A stretch of DNA of 64,000 bases, taken from assembly GCF_945957525.1 (NCBI RefSeq), contig NZ_CAMFLA010000009.1, positions 118,379 through 182,378 on the forward strand. The letters run 5' to 3'. Source of the stretch: an uncultured Aquitalea sp. (lineage in GTDB: Bacteria; Pseudomonadota; Gammaproteobacteria; Burkholderiales; Chromobacteriaceae). The notes under the pieces were generated by a model. It did not search any database. It saw only the letters and a program-made list of their open reading frames with translations, and was not told where the DNA came from. Position numbers and translations under genes: made by a program. Below, piece by piece: positions 46,954 to 56,487 of this stretch. Position 1 is the stretch's first letter. Each line of letters starts with the position of its first letter.

Positions 46954-47964
46954 TCAGTCGCTATTGCCTTGCTGCGGGCACAGGCCGAGCCGTTCGTAAA
47001 AGCGGTATTGGCGCAGGCGGTCTTGAAAGCGCGGGCTTTTTCCTTCGCGCCTGAACGTTTCACCCTCTACGGCCAGTTGTTTCACATACAGACGCTCATG
47101 CGGCACCTTGCTGTCGTCAAAGGCCTCGCTCCAGGCATTGTCGCCCAGCACCACCAGCGTATCCGGCACCGTATCCGTCAGATGGTGGATTTGCGGTGTC
47201 CGGCCATCGCACCAGCCCAGGGCTTGCGGCGGATTGCCGGAGAATACATTGCAGTACCACAGCGTCTCGCCGTCGGTATAAAAGCACTCTGACAGTTGGC
47301 GCACACTTTCCGGCTTGAGGCCTTCAAGCACATAGCAGACCCGCTCGGTGAAGCTGAAGCGCTGCCCTTCCGGAATGTCCGGCGCATCGTTGTAAATGGT
47401 CTTGCCGGCGACATCGGCGTAAACCGCCTTACCGTCCGTGTACAGCCAGCCTATGTAAACCGGCTGCTCCGGCGAAGCCGAGAGAATCGCGTTGCGACAG
47501 GCCAGTTTGCTCAGGATCTTGCTATCCAGCCATTGGGTTTGTTCTTCCGGCATGGGGAGTTCATCCAGCCCGGCCAGCCATGTTTCCAGCCAGGGCGGGC
47601 TGGCGGGGGCGTTTTCAGTCATGTCGTCCCACTGGCCGACCACGCTGGGGCGTTTTTCACGCTTGGCGCGAAAGTCATCCGCTTGCCGGCACAAGGTATG
47701 CAGCTGGGCGGCCAGTGTTTGCGCCCACTCGGTAGTGCCGTCGTACAGACAAACGGCTAACTGAAGCTGGCGCGTGGAAGCATCATGCCGGCAGAGCAAG
47801 AAGTTACCGGCAGACGTCCCGCAGGCATTGCCCAGCAGATCCGCCAGAAAGTCGGCCACTTCGATGCCGGGGCAGTCGGTTTGCGTCAGCGGCGATGCCA
47901 GCCATTGTTTGAAGCCGCGCGCAGAGAGCGGCGCCTCAGCAAAAAGGATCAGGGGTTCTGCCAT
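46954..47964 (-). CDS. hypothetical protein, possible DKNYY-like repeats
   Basis: A 336-residue soluble protein started at the ATG at 47964. The N-terminal 110 residues (MAEPLILFAEAPLSARGFKQ, then FLADLLGNACGTSAGNFLLC) look like an independent domain. After about residue 165 there are several Tyr/Trp-rich segments of the form YTDGKAVYADVAGKTIY and YTDGETLWYCNVFSGNP, loosely like DKNYY-type repeats. No signal peptide. I do not know its role. Such two-part proteins are sometimes immunity proteins of secretion systems, but no toxin gene is nearby. Convergent with mksB. Confidence 0.7.
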   Translation of the reverse strand: MAEPLILFAEAPLSARGFKQWLASPLTQTDCPGIEVADFLADLLGNACGTSAGNFLLCRHDASTRQLQLAVCLYDGTTEWAQTLAAQLHTLCRQADDFRAKREKRPSVVGQWDDMTENAPASPPWLETWLAGLDELPMPEEQTQWLDSKILSKLACRNAILSASPEQPVYIGWLYTDGKAVYADVAGKTIYNDAPDIPEGQRFSFTERVCYVLEGLKPESVRQLSECFYTDGETLWYCNVFSGNPPQALGWCDGRTPQIHHLTDTVPDTLVVLGDNAWSEAFDDSKVPHERLYVKQLAVEGETFRREGKSPRFQDRLRQYRFYERLGLCPQQGNSD

Positions 47965-48140
47965 TGTGGGTTGAGTCCAGAGCAAGAGTCGTGCGGGAGT
48001 GGGATGGGCCAGAGGATAGGATAAATCCCGATGGCATGCGAGTTTGGGCGGCAGGGCTGGGCTGATCGCGCGCTGATTTCCGCCTTTCCATTGATAGGAA
48101 AATCCTGATCGCGACCGCACGCTTGGCTGTTCATCAGTCA

Positions 48141-48255
48141 TAAGAACGGCTAAGAAAAATCAGTATCACGGCAGAGGCAAGGCGTGTGGACGCAGGCAGT
48201 ACTTGAGTAAGGCAAGGAGGCGCAACGTAGCGTCAGGGGTTTGTTAGTCGATCTA
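48141..48255 (+). repeat. dispersed inverted-end repeat, copy D
   Basis: Starts TAAGAACGGCTAAGAAAAA, core GCAGTACTTGAGTAAGGCAA, then GGAGGCGCAACGTAGCGTCA and GGGGTTTGTTAG. It is the closest match to copy A (reverse-complemented). It lies in the 353-base space between the hypothetical gene (47964) and the VOC gene (48318); the rest of that space shows nothing else definite. Confidence 0.82.
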
Positions 48256-48317
48256 AGCCCCGCCTTGCGGGCCTGGTCGGACAGCTCAGGGCAGGGGTTG
48301 TCCCCCTGTCCGTGGGT

Positions 48318-48683
48318 CTAATCCCGCTGGCAGACACGGATCAGATGGCCGTCCGGATCGCGCAACAGAAAGGTGCGGCCGAAAACCGCCGTGTGCAACG
48401 GCTCGACAACTTCCACGTCCAGCAAATCCCGCCAGCGGGGCCATAGCTGGTCTACGGCGTCGCCGCCTTCCAGCATCAGCCCCAGTTCGCCGCGAGGAGG
48501 CGCGACCGGCTCCGGCGCTTCCCCGCCGCTCCATAGCGCGAAAGCCGCGCCGTTGTCTGAGAGAAACGCGACATAGCGCGGGCTGGAAAAACTGGCCTTC
48601 GTATCAAACAGCGCTTCATAAAAGGCCTGCGAGCGGGCGACATCGCGTACATACAGCAATTGCAGATTAGGCAGCAGTGCCAT
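48318..48683 (-). CDS. VOC/glyoxalase-fold protein
   Basis: A 121-residue member of the vicinal oxygen chelate fold: LQLLYVRDVARSQAFYEALF at the start (first beta-alpha unit), and the ending FGRTFLLRDPDGHLIRVCQR, where DPDGHxI is the hallmark of the second unit. The last Glu/His metal set is incomplete (His in DGHLI is present, N-terminal metal His is not obvious). Enzyme, or binding protein for a drug or small molecule; no way to tell. Confidence 0.85.
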   Translation of the reverse strand: MALLPNLQLLYVRDVARSQAFYEALFDTKASFSSPRYVAFLSDNGAAFALWSGGEAPEPVAPPRGELGLMLEGGDAVDQLWPRWRDLLDVEVVEPLHTAVFGRTFLLRDPDGHLIRVCQRD

Positions 48684-48834
48684 GAGGGATCTCCGTGATG
48701 GCGTTGATGGAGACGGCAGTATGCGCGGGGCCTGCTGACAGCCTGCCGTCAGCAGGCTGCGAGAAATGCGTTACGGGTAGTGACAAAAACCAAGCACTTG
48801 CTAGATACTGGTTTTTTATTTCTTGGGAGGCGGC

Positions 48835-49698
48835 ATGCGCACCCTCACTTCTCTGGCCGGCAATACGCAGAAACTGGATGGCGGCGCCATGTTCGGCAAC
48901 GCGCCGCGCGCCTTGTGGAGCCGCTGGTTGCCGCCGGACGATCAACACCGGGTGCCGCTGGCCTGTCGTTGCCTGCTGGTGCGCGAGTCCGACGGTCGGC
49001 GCATCCTGCTGGAAGCCGGCATCGGCGCTTTCTTCGCGCCGGAAATGAAGTCGCGCTATGGCGTGGTGGAGGCAGGGCACGTGTTGCTGGAGTCGTTGGC
49101 CGCCGCAGGCTGCAGCGACGCCGATATCGATGTGGTGATTCTCTCGCACCTGCATTTTGACCACGCCGGTGGTTTGCTGGCCGCTTGGGACGGCGGCCCG
49201 ATGCGCCTGCTGTTTCCCAATGCCCGCTTTGTGGTGGGGCGCAAACAGTGGGAACGGGCGCGCAAACCGCATCCGCGCGACCGCGCCTCGTATATTCCGG
49301 AACTGCTCGACCTGCTGGAAGCCAGCGGCCGACTGACGCTGACCGATGGCGACACGCCGGACTGCCTGCCGGCGGATTACCGTTTTCATTTGTCGGACGG
49401 CCATACCCCCGGCCTGCTGATGACGGAACTACCGTTGGCCGAAGGCCCGGTGGTGTATGTGGCGGATCTCATCCCCGGCGCGCCCTGGGTGCATGTGCCC
49501 ATCACCATGGGCTACGACCGCTATCCGGAATTGCTCACCGAAGAGAAGGCCGCTTTGTTGGGCGATCTGGCGGCGCGGCATGGCAGGCTTTTCTTCACGC
49601 ACGACCCAGAACTGGCATTGGCGCGGGTGGCGCGGGATGACAAAGGACGCTTCCATGCGGTCGCGGGTCTGGCGCGCATCACCGCCTTGGCAAGCTGA
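48835..49698 (+). CDS. metallo-beta-lactamase fold hydrolase
   Basis: A 287-residue soluble protein. The ATG at 48835 has a strong GGGAGG Shine-Dalgarno that itself encodes the upstream reading-frame glycines, so the TTG at 48823 is rejected. The zinc motif [10 protein letters not shown] (about residues 103-112) is HxHxDH complete; further ligands are His in LSDGHTPG (about 189), Asp in VYVADLIPG (about 210) and His in FTHDPE (about 253). The family includes lactonases and other hydrolases; an N-acyl homoserine lactonase is possible but not shown. Confidence 0.85.
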   Translation: MRTLTSLAGNTQKLDGGAMFGNAPRALWSRWLPPDDQHRVPLACRCLLVRESDGRRILLEAGIGAFFAPEMKSRYGVVEAGHVLLESLAAAGCSDADIDVVILSHLHFDHAGGLLAAWDGGPMRLLFPNARFVVGRKQWERARKPHPRDRASYIPELLDLLEASGRLTLTDGDTPDCLPADYRFHLSDGHTPGLLMTELPLAEGPVVYVADLIPGAPWVHVPITMGYDRYPELLTEEKAALLGDLAARHGRLFFTHDPELALARVARDDKGRFHAVAGLARITALAS

Positions 49699-49906
49699 CT
49701 GTGGCTTTTGTCAGACAAATATGACAACATGTGTCGTTCGCCCTTGCAGTGCAGCAAGCAGGGCGAACAAAAACGCGCAAAGCCTTGCTATATTTGATCA
49801 AACTTTGGATTTGTCTGCAGTGCGGCGCAAGCGAGTGCGCAACGGTTTGAACGTGTGGTGAATTTATTCATCGCGCTGTTTAAGAAAATTATCGACAAAT
49901 GCCGGA

Positions 49907-50060
49907 GCCAACCTTATGCTGGCCTTCGGGTTGGCGGTCCTGCGCCGACCTGACCAGGTCGGCCAGTCCTACTGTGGCGGCATGACCGGCAAGCCTGGTC
50001 GATGGGAATACATCTCGTGGGGGATGTCGTTGGCCGGGGTATATCCCCGGCTCTTTTTTT
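49907..50060 (+). ncRNA. candidate structured RNA ending in an intrinsic terminator
   Basis: In a 430-base gene-free space (49699-50128), a run of stems appears: GCCAACC/GGTTGGC at 49907-49935, GCCGACCT-GACC-AGGTCGGC at 49944-49963, a GACC...GGTC stem near 49983-50000, and a terminator GCCGGGG-TATAT-CCCCGGC followed by TC and seven T residues at 50033-50060. No open reading frame fits. It could be a small RNA or a riboswitch-like leader of the DMT transporter gene 68 bases on. I do not recognise a known RNA family. The upstream part of the space has a hairpin with stem CGCCCT/AGGGCG near 49739-49765. Confidence 0.5.
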
Positions 50061-50128
50061 GATCAAGTTTGTTGCGATGCCGCAATCGCGGTTGCCAGCG
50101 CGCCTGCCCTCATGGCATGGTGAGATGC

Positions 50129-51031
50129 ATGACAGACACCCGTTCTTCCCACACTTCCGCTTATTTACTGCTAACGCTTACCGCGCTGTTCTGGTCCGGC
50201 AACTTTGTGCTGGCCCGCGCCATGCATGCCAGCATTCCGCCAATGGCGCTGTCTTTTGGTCGCTGGTTGATTGCGCTGATCCTGCTGCTGCCTTTCGGCT
50301 TGCCGTCTTTGTTGGCGCAGCGCGCACTATGGCGTCCCTACTGGAAGCGCCTCATCGTGCTGGCGCTTTTGGGTGTCACGGCTTTCAATTCGCTGGTGTA
50401 CATCGGCTTGCAAAGCACCGGCGCCACCAATGCCGTGCTGCTGAATTCCTTTATTCCCATACTTATCGCGGCGCTGGGCGCCTTGCTGTTCCGCATGCCG
50501 CTCAAGCCGGTGCAACTGCTGGCGGTGATGATTTCTTTTTGCGGCGTGCTGACCATTGTGTCGCACGGCGATCCCGCCCGCCTGCTGGCGCTGGATATCA
50601 ATCGCGGCGACGCCATCGTGTTCTGCGCCATGGTGGCGTGGGCGGTGTACACCTTGTTGCTGCGCGCCCTGCCGGCGGAGCTTGATCGCCTGGGACTGCT
50701 CACCTTGCAGATTGCCATTGGCCTGCTGGGCATCCTCCCGCTATTCCTGCTGGAGCGCGCCGCCGGCCGCACGGTGCCGTTCACCGCCGCCAGCGCGGCC
50801 ACCTTCGCGTATATGGGCAGCCTGCCTTCGTTGGTGGCTTATTATTTTTACAATCTGGGCGTGGCCCGGGTGGGGGCGGCGCGAGCCGGCAGTTTCATCC
50901 ACCTGATGCCCGCCTTCGGCGCCATTCTGTCCATGCTGTTTCTGGGAGAGGCCGTACAGGGCTTTCACCTGGCGGGCATCGCCGCCATCCTGGCAGGGGT
51001 GGCGTTGTCGACCCGCAGCGGCGGACGTTGA
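50129..51031 (+). CDS. DMT superfamily transporter (EamA family)
   Basis: Inner-membrane exporter-type protein, 300 residues and about ten helices in two EamA repeats. Started at the ATG at 50129 (MTDTRSSHTSAYLLLTLTAL); upstream codons lie in the RNA candidate region. Typical phrases: ALFWSGNFVLARAM, STGATNAVLLNSFIPILIAA and, in the second repeat, FIHLMPAFGAILSMLFLGEA. Substrate unknown (amino acids or metabolites in known members). Ten bases before hisC. Confidence 0.88.
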   Translation: MTDTRSSHTSAYLLLTLTALFWSGNFVLARAMHASIPPMALSFGRWLIALILLLPFGLPSLLAQRALWRPYWKRLIVLALLGVTAFNSLVYIGLQSTGATNAVLLNSFIPILIAALGALLFRMPLKPVQLLAVMISFCGVLTIVSHGDPARLLALDINRGDAIVFCAMVAWAVYTLLLRALPAELDRLGLLTLQIAIGLLGILPLFLLERAAGRTVPFTAASAATFAYMGSLPSLVAYYFYNLGVARVGAARAGSFIHLMPAFGAILSMLFLGEAVQGFHLAGIAAILAGVALSTRSGGR

Positions 51032-51040
51032 GGAGAACCC

Positions 51041-52102
51041 ATGAGTCGATTCTGGAGTCCGGTGGTCCACCAGCTCACCCCGTATGTGCCGGGCGAGCAA
51101 CCCAAGGTCAACCGCCTGATCAAGCTGAATACCAATGAAAACCCCTACGGCCCTTCGCCGCGCGTGCTGGAAGCCATCCGCGCCGCCGCCAGCGACGATC
51201 TGCGCCTGTATCCGGACCCGGGTTGCACCAGCCTGCGCGAGGCCATTGCCCGCCATCATCAGATGAACCCGGCCCAGGTGTTTGTCGGCAACAGTTCGGA
51301 CGAGGTCCTGGGCATCGTGTTCCAGGCCCTGCTCAAGCAGCCGCAACCCTTGCTGATGCCGGACATCAGCTATGGCTTTTACCCGGTGTACTGTGGCCTG
51401 TTTGGCATCGAGCACCGCAAGGTGCCGCTGGACGAGGAGCTGGCCATCCGGGTGGAGGACTACCGCCAGCCTTGCGGCGCGGTGATTCTGGCAAATCCCA
51501 ACGCGCCCACCGGCCACCTGCTGTCGCTGAGCGCCATCCGCACCCTGCTGGAAGATCATCCTGATCAGCCGGTGGTGATAGATGAGGCCTATATCGATTT
51601 TGGCGGTGAGAGCGCGGTAACGCTGGTCAACGAATATCCCAACCTGCTGGTGGTGCACACACTGTCCAAGTCCCGCTCGCTGGCGGGATTGCGCGTGGGC
51701 TACGCCATTGGCCAGACCGGGCTGGTGGAAGGACTGGAGCGGGTGAAGAACAGCTTCAACGCCTATCCGCTGGACCGGCTGGCGCTGGCCGGCGCGACGG
51801 CATCCTTTGAGGATGACGAGTATTTCCGCCAGACCTGCGCGGCGGTGATCCGCAGCCGCGAAACCCTGCGCGAGGGCTTGCAGGATCTGGGTTTCGAAGT
51901 GCTGCCGTCCGCGGCCAACTTCGTTTTCGCCCGCCATCCGGCGCGCGATGCGGCAGGGCTGGCGGCGGGATTGCGCAGCGAGGGCATCATCGTGCGCCAC
52001 TTCCGTCAGCCGCGCATCGAGCAGTACCTGCGCATCAGCATCGGCACCGATGAAGAATGCGGCAGCCTGCTGACCGCCCTGGCCGGGCTGTTGCGCGCCT
52101 GA
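51041..52102 (+). CDS. hisC: histidinol-phosphate aminotransferase
   Basis: PLP enzyme for the transamination of imidazole acetol phosphate in histidine synthesis, 353 residues. Family marks: [19 protein letters not shown] (about residues 28-46), [28 protein letters not shown] (about 150-160), the PLP lysine in [16 protein letters not shown] (Lys about 210) and the C-terminal [18 protein letters not shown]. Strong ribosome binding site (GAGGAG). It lies outside a his operon and after a transporter gene, so it could act on another aromatic substrate (HisC2-type), but the motifs are those of HisC. Confidence 0.92.
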   Translation: MSRFWSPVVHQLTPYVPGEQPKVNRLIKLNTNENPYGPSPRVLEAIRAAASDDLRLYPDPGCTSLREAIARHHQMNPAQVFVGNSSDEVLGIVFQALLKQPQPLLMPDISYGFYPVYCGLFGIEHRKVPLDEELAIRVEDYRQPCGAVILANPNAPTGHLLSLSAIRTLLEDHPDQPVVIDEAYIDFGGESAVTLVNEYPNLLVVHTLSKSRSLAGLRVGYAIGQTGLVEGLERVKNSFNAYPLDRLALAGATASFEDDEYFRQTCAAVIRSRETLREGLQDLGFEVLPSAANFVFARHPARDAAGLAAGLRSEGIIVRHFRQPRIEQYLRISIGTDEECGSLLTALAGLLRA

Positions 52103-52154
52103 GCAGTCGTATCAACACGGGCGGCCCGCGCCGCCGATTAGGCAAGGAGAAAGC

Positions 52155-52544
52155 ATGAGCGAGCAGGACAAGTCCGCCGGCATGGCCCGGCGCGCGCAAG
52201 TGATGGGGCAGGCCTTTGTGGACAAGGCCATGGGCAATCTGGACGGCTTTTCCGCGCCGTTGCAGGACTGGCTCAACGAGCACGCATGGGGCAGTACCTG
52301 GCAGCGCGAGGGCATCGATCTGAAAACCCGCAGCCTGGTCACCTGCGCCATGCTGGCCGCGCTGGGGCGCAGCACCGAGCTGAAAGGCCATATTCGCGGC
52401 GCGGTGAACAACGGCGCGACGCTGGTGGAGATACGCGAAGTGCTGTTGCACAGCGCGGTGTACGCCGGCGCGCCGGCGGCGGTGGAGGCTTTCCGCAGCG
52501 CGCGGGAAGTGCTGGCCGAGCTGGGGCTGAGCCTGCCGGATTGA
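52155..52544 (+). CDS. carboxymuconolactone decarboxylase family protein
   Basis: A 129-residue all-helical protein of the CMD/AhpD-like family: [20 protein letters not shown], then [20 protein letters not shown] and [20 protein letters not shown]. It has no CxxC motif, so it is more like PcaC (4-carboxymuconolactone decarboxylase) than AhpD. No other protocatechuate genes are nearby, so its true substrate is open. Confidence 0.88.
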   Translation: MSEQDKSAGMARRAQVMGQAFVDKAMGNLDGFSAPLQDWLNEHAWGSTWQREGIDLKTRSLVTCAMLAALGRSTELKGHIRGAVNNGATLVEIREVLLHSAVYAGAPAAVEAFRSAREVLAELGLSLPD

Positions 52545-52704
52545 CGGTCTGGCCGGCATAAGGGCGCGGACAAGCCTGGCCGAAGGCCGGCGTGCCGCCC
52601 CTGCTGTTGTCAGGGTTGATTTCCCGACGGCAGGCCCCACACTGAGTGGACACCCACCAACCGGCGCCGGCCGCAGCCTGCGCCACAGCCGACAGGAAAC
52701 CGAT

Positions 52705-53202
52705 ATGGCAACCGTGACTCTCAAAGGCAATCCGGTAGACGTAGCGGGCGCGCTGCCCGCAAAGGGCGGCAAAGCGCCGGCTCTGAGCCTGACCAATGGC
52801 GATCTGGCCGATGTGACGCTGGACAACTACGCCGGCAAGAAAAAAATCCTCAACATTTTCCCCAGCGTGGATACTCCCACCTGCGCCACCTCGGTGCGCA
52901 AGTTCAATGAAAAGGCCGCCGGCAAGGCTGATGCCGTGGTGCTATGCGTATCCGCCGACTTGCCTTTTGCGCAGAAGCGTTTCTGCGGCGCCGAAGGCAT
53001 CGAAAACGTGGTGAACCTGTCCACCTTCCGCAGCCCGGCGTTTGCCGAAGCTTGGGGTGTGAAGTTGGCCAGCGGCCCGCTGGCGGGTCTGACCGCTCGC
53101 GCCGTAGTGGTGCTGGACGCCGACAACACCGTGTTGCACAGCGAACTGGTGGCTGAAATCGCGCAGGAACCGGATTACGAAGCCGCGCTGGCCGTGCTGT
53201 AA
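52705..53202 (+). CDS. tpx: thiol peroxidase (atypical 2-Cys peroxiredoxin)
   Basis: Reduces peroxides, mainly alkyl hydroperoxides, with thioredoxin. The 165-residue product has the peroxidatic Cys in [17 protein letters not shown] (about residue 60) and the resolving Cys in [20 protein letters not shown] (about residue 94), the normal 34-residue spacing. Starts [20 protein letters not shown], standard for Tpx. Single gene with a bidirectional terminator behind it. Confidence 0.96.
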   Translation: MATVTLKGNPVDVAGALPAKGGKAPALSLTNGDLADVTLDNYAGKKKILNIFPSVDTPTCATSVRKFNEKAAGKADAVVLCVSADLPFAQKRFCGAEGIENVVNLSTFRSPAFAEAWGVKLASGPLAGLTARAVVVLDADNTVLHSELVAEIAQEPDYEAALAVL

Positions 53203-53244
53203 ATCTGTCTGACGCCGCCGTCGCTGCCGACGGCTCGCCAGTAA

Positions 53245-53278
53245 AAAAGCCGCACACTGCTTACAGTGCGCGGCTTTT
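53245..53278. terminator. bidirectional terminator between tpx and the receptor-like gene
   Basis: Stem AAAAGCCGC-A-CACTG / CAGTG-C-GCGGCTTTT with loop CTTA and one mismatch. A-rich left and T-rich right sides allow use from both strands. Confidence 0.88.
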
Positions 53279-53295
53279 GCATGGGGTTGGCCGTA

Positions 53296-54552
53296 TCAGG
53301 CCTGCGCCTGTCCGGAGGCGGTTTCTGGCGCGGTAGTGACCGGGCCGTCCTGCCGCGCCAGTTTGCTGACCTTGTCCCGGTGTTGGTCGTTCAGTCGCTG
53401 ATAGTGCTCGTCGGAGCGGCGGAAGAAAATCAGCTCCTTGTCGGTCATGCGGCGCACCTTGGTGGCTTCCTGCGCCGCTTCGTGCGCCAGCACGCTGTTT
53501 GCCTCGGCGGTGTCGCGGATGCGGTCGCCCAGCTGGCCGATATCGCGAATGGCGCCCTCCAGCCGCTTCATCTCCGACAGCGTTTCCTCCAGCCGCGCCG
53601 GCAGCCAGAAGGCCATCTCGCTGTCCGGCAGCACCTCGCGCCGGGTCTGGCGCAGAATGTCTTCGGCCAACCTCGACAGCAAGATCACCACCTGGCTGCT
53701 CTGTTCGCTATAGCGGATCTGCTGACCGGCCTGTTCCACTACCCGGGTGCTCAGCTCCAGCACCTTGCGGCTGTGGCCCTCGCTGTGCAGTGCCGACTCA
53801 TGCACCTCCTGCATCACATCCAACAGCTTTTCCAGCGCCTGGTTCACATGGCGGGCCGCGCCGGACAGCTCGTCCGCGCCGTCGGCGGGCAAGCGCACCG
53901 AGGTATTGCCGGCGGCAATCTGGTCCGCAGCCTTACACATGCGCAGGATGCGCTCTTTCAGGGCGCGGGCGGTGGCCAGTTGCAACAGCACCACCACGCT
54001 GCCGGCAATGATAAGCGGCGTGAGGATGGCCACCAGCAGCCGGCCGATGGTGGCACCCATGTCCGACTCCACTTGCCGCAGGCCGGTGCGCTGGGTATCC
54101 AGTTGCTGATCAATGCGTTCGATCAGGGGCAGGATGCTGATCTTGTAGGCTTCGTCGGGAATGTTCAGCGCATCCTCCGGCGAGCTTTCGGCAATTTTCA
54201 GCGCGCTGCGCATCTGGCGGGAAAACTCCGCCCAGTTGTGCGTCAGCGCCTGTTCAAAGCTGCTGCGCTGATCGGCAGGCAGGGCGGGCAGGATGCTGGC
54301 CTTCAGCTGGCGCACTTGCTCGCCAGCGGCCGCCAGCTGGTCGGCGGTGCTCACCATCAGCGGGTCGGCGCGCGAGAGCGCCAGCACCGATGCCTTCAGT
54401 TGATTGAGGTCGGCCGACAAGGCTTGCTGTTCGCGGTACTGGGCAAACTGCTGGCCCAGCGAGTACAGCTGGAAGCCTGTCAGCGACAGGACCAGCACCA
54501 GGCTCAGCACGGTAAGCGCGATGGTGAGCCAGAGGCGGTTGACGAGGGACAT
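53296..54552 (-). CDS. chemoreceptor-like membrane protein without the signalling tip
   Basis: A 418-residue protein, paralogous to the next gene upstream over its first 250 residues: helix 1 about 8-28, periplasmic helical domain 30-168 (shared RADP at 61-64, LPADQ at 91-95 and SALKIAE at 116-122), helix 2 about 169-193 and HAMP about 194-247. The cytoplasmic part (250-418) is helical but lacks the conserved chemoreceptor tip (no [24 protein letters not shown] sequence), so it cannot dock CheW/CheA in the usual way. It may be a modulator or dead-end sensor of the same ligand. The C-terminus is polar and Gln/Ala rich. Confidence 0.75.
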   Translation of the reverse strand: MSLVNRLWLTIALTVLSLVLVLSLTGFQLYSLGQQFAQYREQQALSADLNQLKASVLALSRADPLMVSTADQLAAAGEQVRQLKASILPALPADQRSSFEQALTHNWAEFSRQMRSALKIAESSPEDALNIPDEAYKISILPLIERIDQQLDTQRTGLRQVESDMGATIGRLLVAILTPLIIAGSVVVLLQLATARALKERILRMCKAADQIAAGNTSVRLPADGADELSGAARHVNQALEKLLDVMQEVHESALHSEGHSRKVLELSTRVVEQAGQQIRYSEQSSQVVILLSRLAEDILRQTRREVLPDSEMAFWLPARLEETLSEMKRLEGAIRDIGQLGDRIRDTAEANSVLAHEAAQEATKVRRMTDKELIFFRRSDEHYQRLNDQHRDKVSKLARQDGPVTTAPETASGQAQA

Positions 54553-54717
54553 GACGACAGATCCGGCGACGGGAAAGCCAACACGCTACGGCAAAGCCAT
54601 GACGGGAAGATGACGCTTGTATGACAGGGGGTGGGGCGGCCGGCTTGTTGCGGCCTGAGCGCGCCCCGGCGCTGGCGCCTGCAGTCGTGGAGGCCGACGC
54701 GGCCGAAGCGGCGGCCC

Positions 54718-56310
54718 TTAGCCGGGCCGATGGTCCAGTCGGAACCAGCTGAGAGCCTGGTGCAGGCCGCGCGCGGATTCCGCCAGCTGCTGCATCACCG
54801 GGTGCGCCTGCTGCATCTGCTCGTCGATGTGCACTGCCAGGTGAGCCAGCTCGAAACCATGCTGCTGGATGTTGTTGCCTGCCTCGCTCTGCTGCTGCCG
54901 GGTTTCGCCCAGCCGGCCCATCAGTGCGTCCAGCTGCCGCAGGCTGCCGTCCACCGCGTCCAGCGCTTCGGCTAAGGTGCGCTGCGACGACTGGCTTTGC
55001 TGGCTGGCGTCGCCGGCGGTGTCGATGGCGCCCGCCAGCGCGCCCTTGGCCTGTTCCACTTTTTGCAGGCAGTCGAAGATGCCCGAGGTGGCGCTGGCGG
55101 TGCGCTCGGACAGTTTGCGCACCTCGTCGGCCACCACGGCGAAGCCGCGGCCTTGTTCCCCGGCGCGAGCTGCTTCGATGGCGGCGTTGAGCGCCAGCAG
55201 ATTGGTCTGGTCGGCCACGTCGCGAATCAGCGTGCTGATGTTGGCGATATCGGCCACTGACTGGTTCAGCTCCTGCATCTGCGTGCGGGCGTCGGCAATG
55301 CGCGTGGCCAGCTCGGCCATGGCGGCGGCGTTTTCCTGACCCAGGCTGCGCGCGTGACGAGTGCGCGCAATGGCCTCCCGCGCGTCGCCTTCCGCTTGGG
55401 CAAGATCGTCCGCCACGCTGCTGGCCTGTTCGGCGATGCGGGCGGCGGCGTCATTGCTCAGATTGGCCTTGCCGGTTTGCTGCCGGCTGGCGTCGGCGGC
55501 CTGGGTGGTGATCAGTTTCAGCTGCTGCGAGTCGCGAAGATTGCGGCCGGCGTGCTCATGCACGCTGGAGAGCAGGTCGGACAGGCGGTCCAGGAAGCGA
55601 TTGATGCGCGCCGCCATCTGCGCCAGTTCGTCCTTGCCCTGTTGCGGCAGGCGGATGGCGAGATTGCCTTCGCCCAGGCTGTCGATGGCCCTGCCCATGG
55701 CGTTGAGCTGCTGCTTCAAGCGGCGCGCCAGCGCCAGCTGGATCAGCGTCACGGCAAGACTGGCCACTACCAGCGGGCCAAGAATGAACCAGGCCAGGCC
55801 GGCGAGGGTGCCGCGCAGACGGGCTTGCTGGGCGGTCTGCGCTGTCGAGGCTTGCTTCAGTTGCAGATCGAGCAGGGCGGAGAGCGGCACAAGGTATTGC
55901 TGGTAGGCCTGCTCCGGAATGGACAGGGCGTCTTGCGGCGCGGTCTCGGCAATTTTCAGCGCGCTTTCCAGATTGCGCGCATAGCCTTGCCACAGCTGGC
56001 TGCTGTTGTCGCGGAAACGGGCAGACTGATCGGCGGGCAGCGCCGCAACGATGGCCGGCGTCAGTCGGCTTACCTGCGCCTGTACGGCTTTCAGGTTGGC
56101 GGCGGTGTCCGCCTGCATGGGGTCGGCGCGGGACAGCGACAGCACGCTGGCCTTGTATTGATAGAGGTCGGCCGCCAGTTGCTGGCTATCGCGGTATTGA
56201 TCGATACGGGCGGTGAGGGAAAATAATTGCTGACCGGTGATGCCCATTACCAGTACCAGACTGGCGAGGGTAAACAGCACGGTCAGCCACAAACGCTTGG
56301 TCAGGGACAT
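54718..56310 (-). CDS. methyl-accepting chemotaxis protein
   Basis: Membrane chemoreceptor of 530 residues. Helix 1 about 8-28; periplasmic four-helix-like ligand domain 30-167; helix 2 about 168-194; HAMP 195-247; signalling domain 290-530 with the intact tip [20 protein letters not shown] (residues 370-389) and [14 protein letters not shown]. No C-terminal pentapeptide for CheR tethering is seen (end is FRLDHRPG). Upstream of the tipless paralogue with 165 bases between; both on the minus strand. Ligand unknown. Confidence 0.93.
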   Translation of the reverse strand: MSLTKRLWLTVLFTLASLVLVMGITGQQLFSLTARIDQYRDSQQLAADLYQYKASVLSLSRADPMQADTAANLKAVQAQVSRLTPAIVAALPADQSARFRDNSSQLWQGYARNLESALKIAETAPQDALSIPEQAYQQYLVPLSALLDLQLKQASTAQTAQQARLRGTLAGLAWFILGPLVVASLAVTLIQLALARRLKQQLNAMGRAIDSLGEGNLAIRLPQQGKDELAQMAARINRFLDRLSDLLSSVHEHAGRNLRDSQQLKLITTQAADASRQQTGKANLSNDAAARIAEQASSVADDLAQAEGDAREAIARTRHARSLGQENAAAMAELATRIADARTQMQELNQSVADIANISTLIRDVADQTNLLALNAAIEAARAGEQGRGFAVVADEVRKLSERTASATSGIFDCLQKVEQAKGALAGAIDTAGDASQQSQSSQRTLAEALDAVDGSLRQLDALMGRLGETRQQQSEAGNNIQQHGFELAHLAVHIDEQMQQAHPVMQQLAESARGLHQALSWFRLDHRPG

Positions 56311-56487
56311 CTTTGCACGGCTTTCCTGCGGTGATTCATACCGCGCAGTCTAGTAGCCGCTTATGACGTTCCCGTGACATGACATGGGTCATGATTTATT
56401 GAAAACAGCGTTGTAAATCAAGCAATTTAAACAAGATAAACTCATGCTTTGGCATGATGTGCCAAGCTGCTGGCCCGCATGCTGTTC

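Noticed and set aside
46954..47964. Considered as a replacement JetD/MksG nuclease for the SMC operon
   Set aside because: It lies on the opposite strand, has no TOPRIM-like acidic motif (no conserved E and DxD pattern) and has its own terminator.
49907..50060. Considered as 6S RNA or a known riboswitch
   Set aside because: There is no long closing stem with a central bubble as in 6S, and none of the conserved riboswitch core sequences known to me is found.
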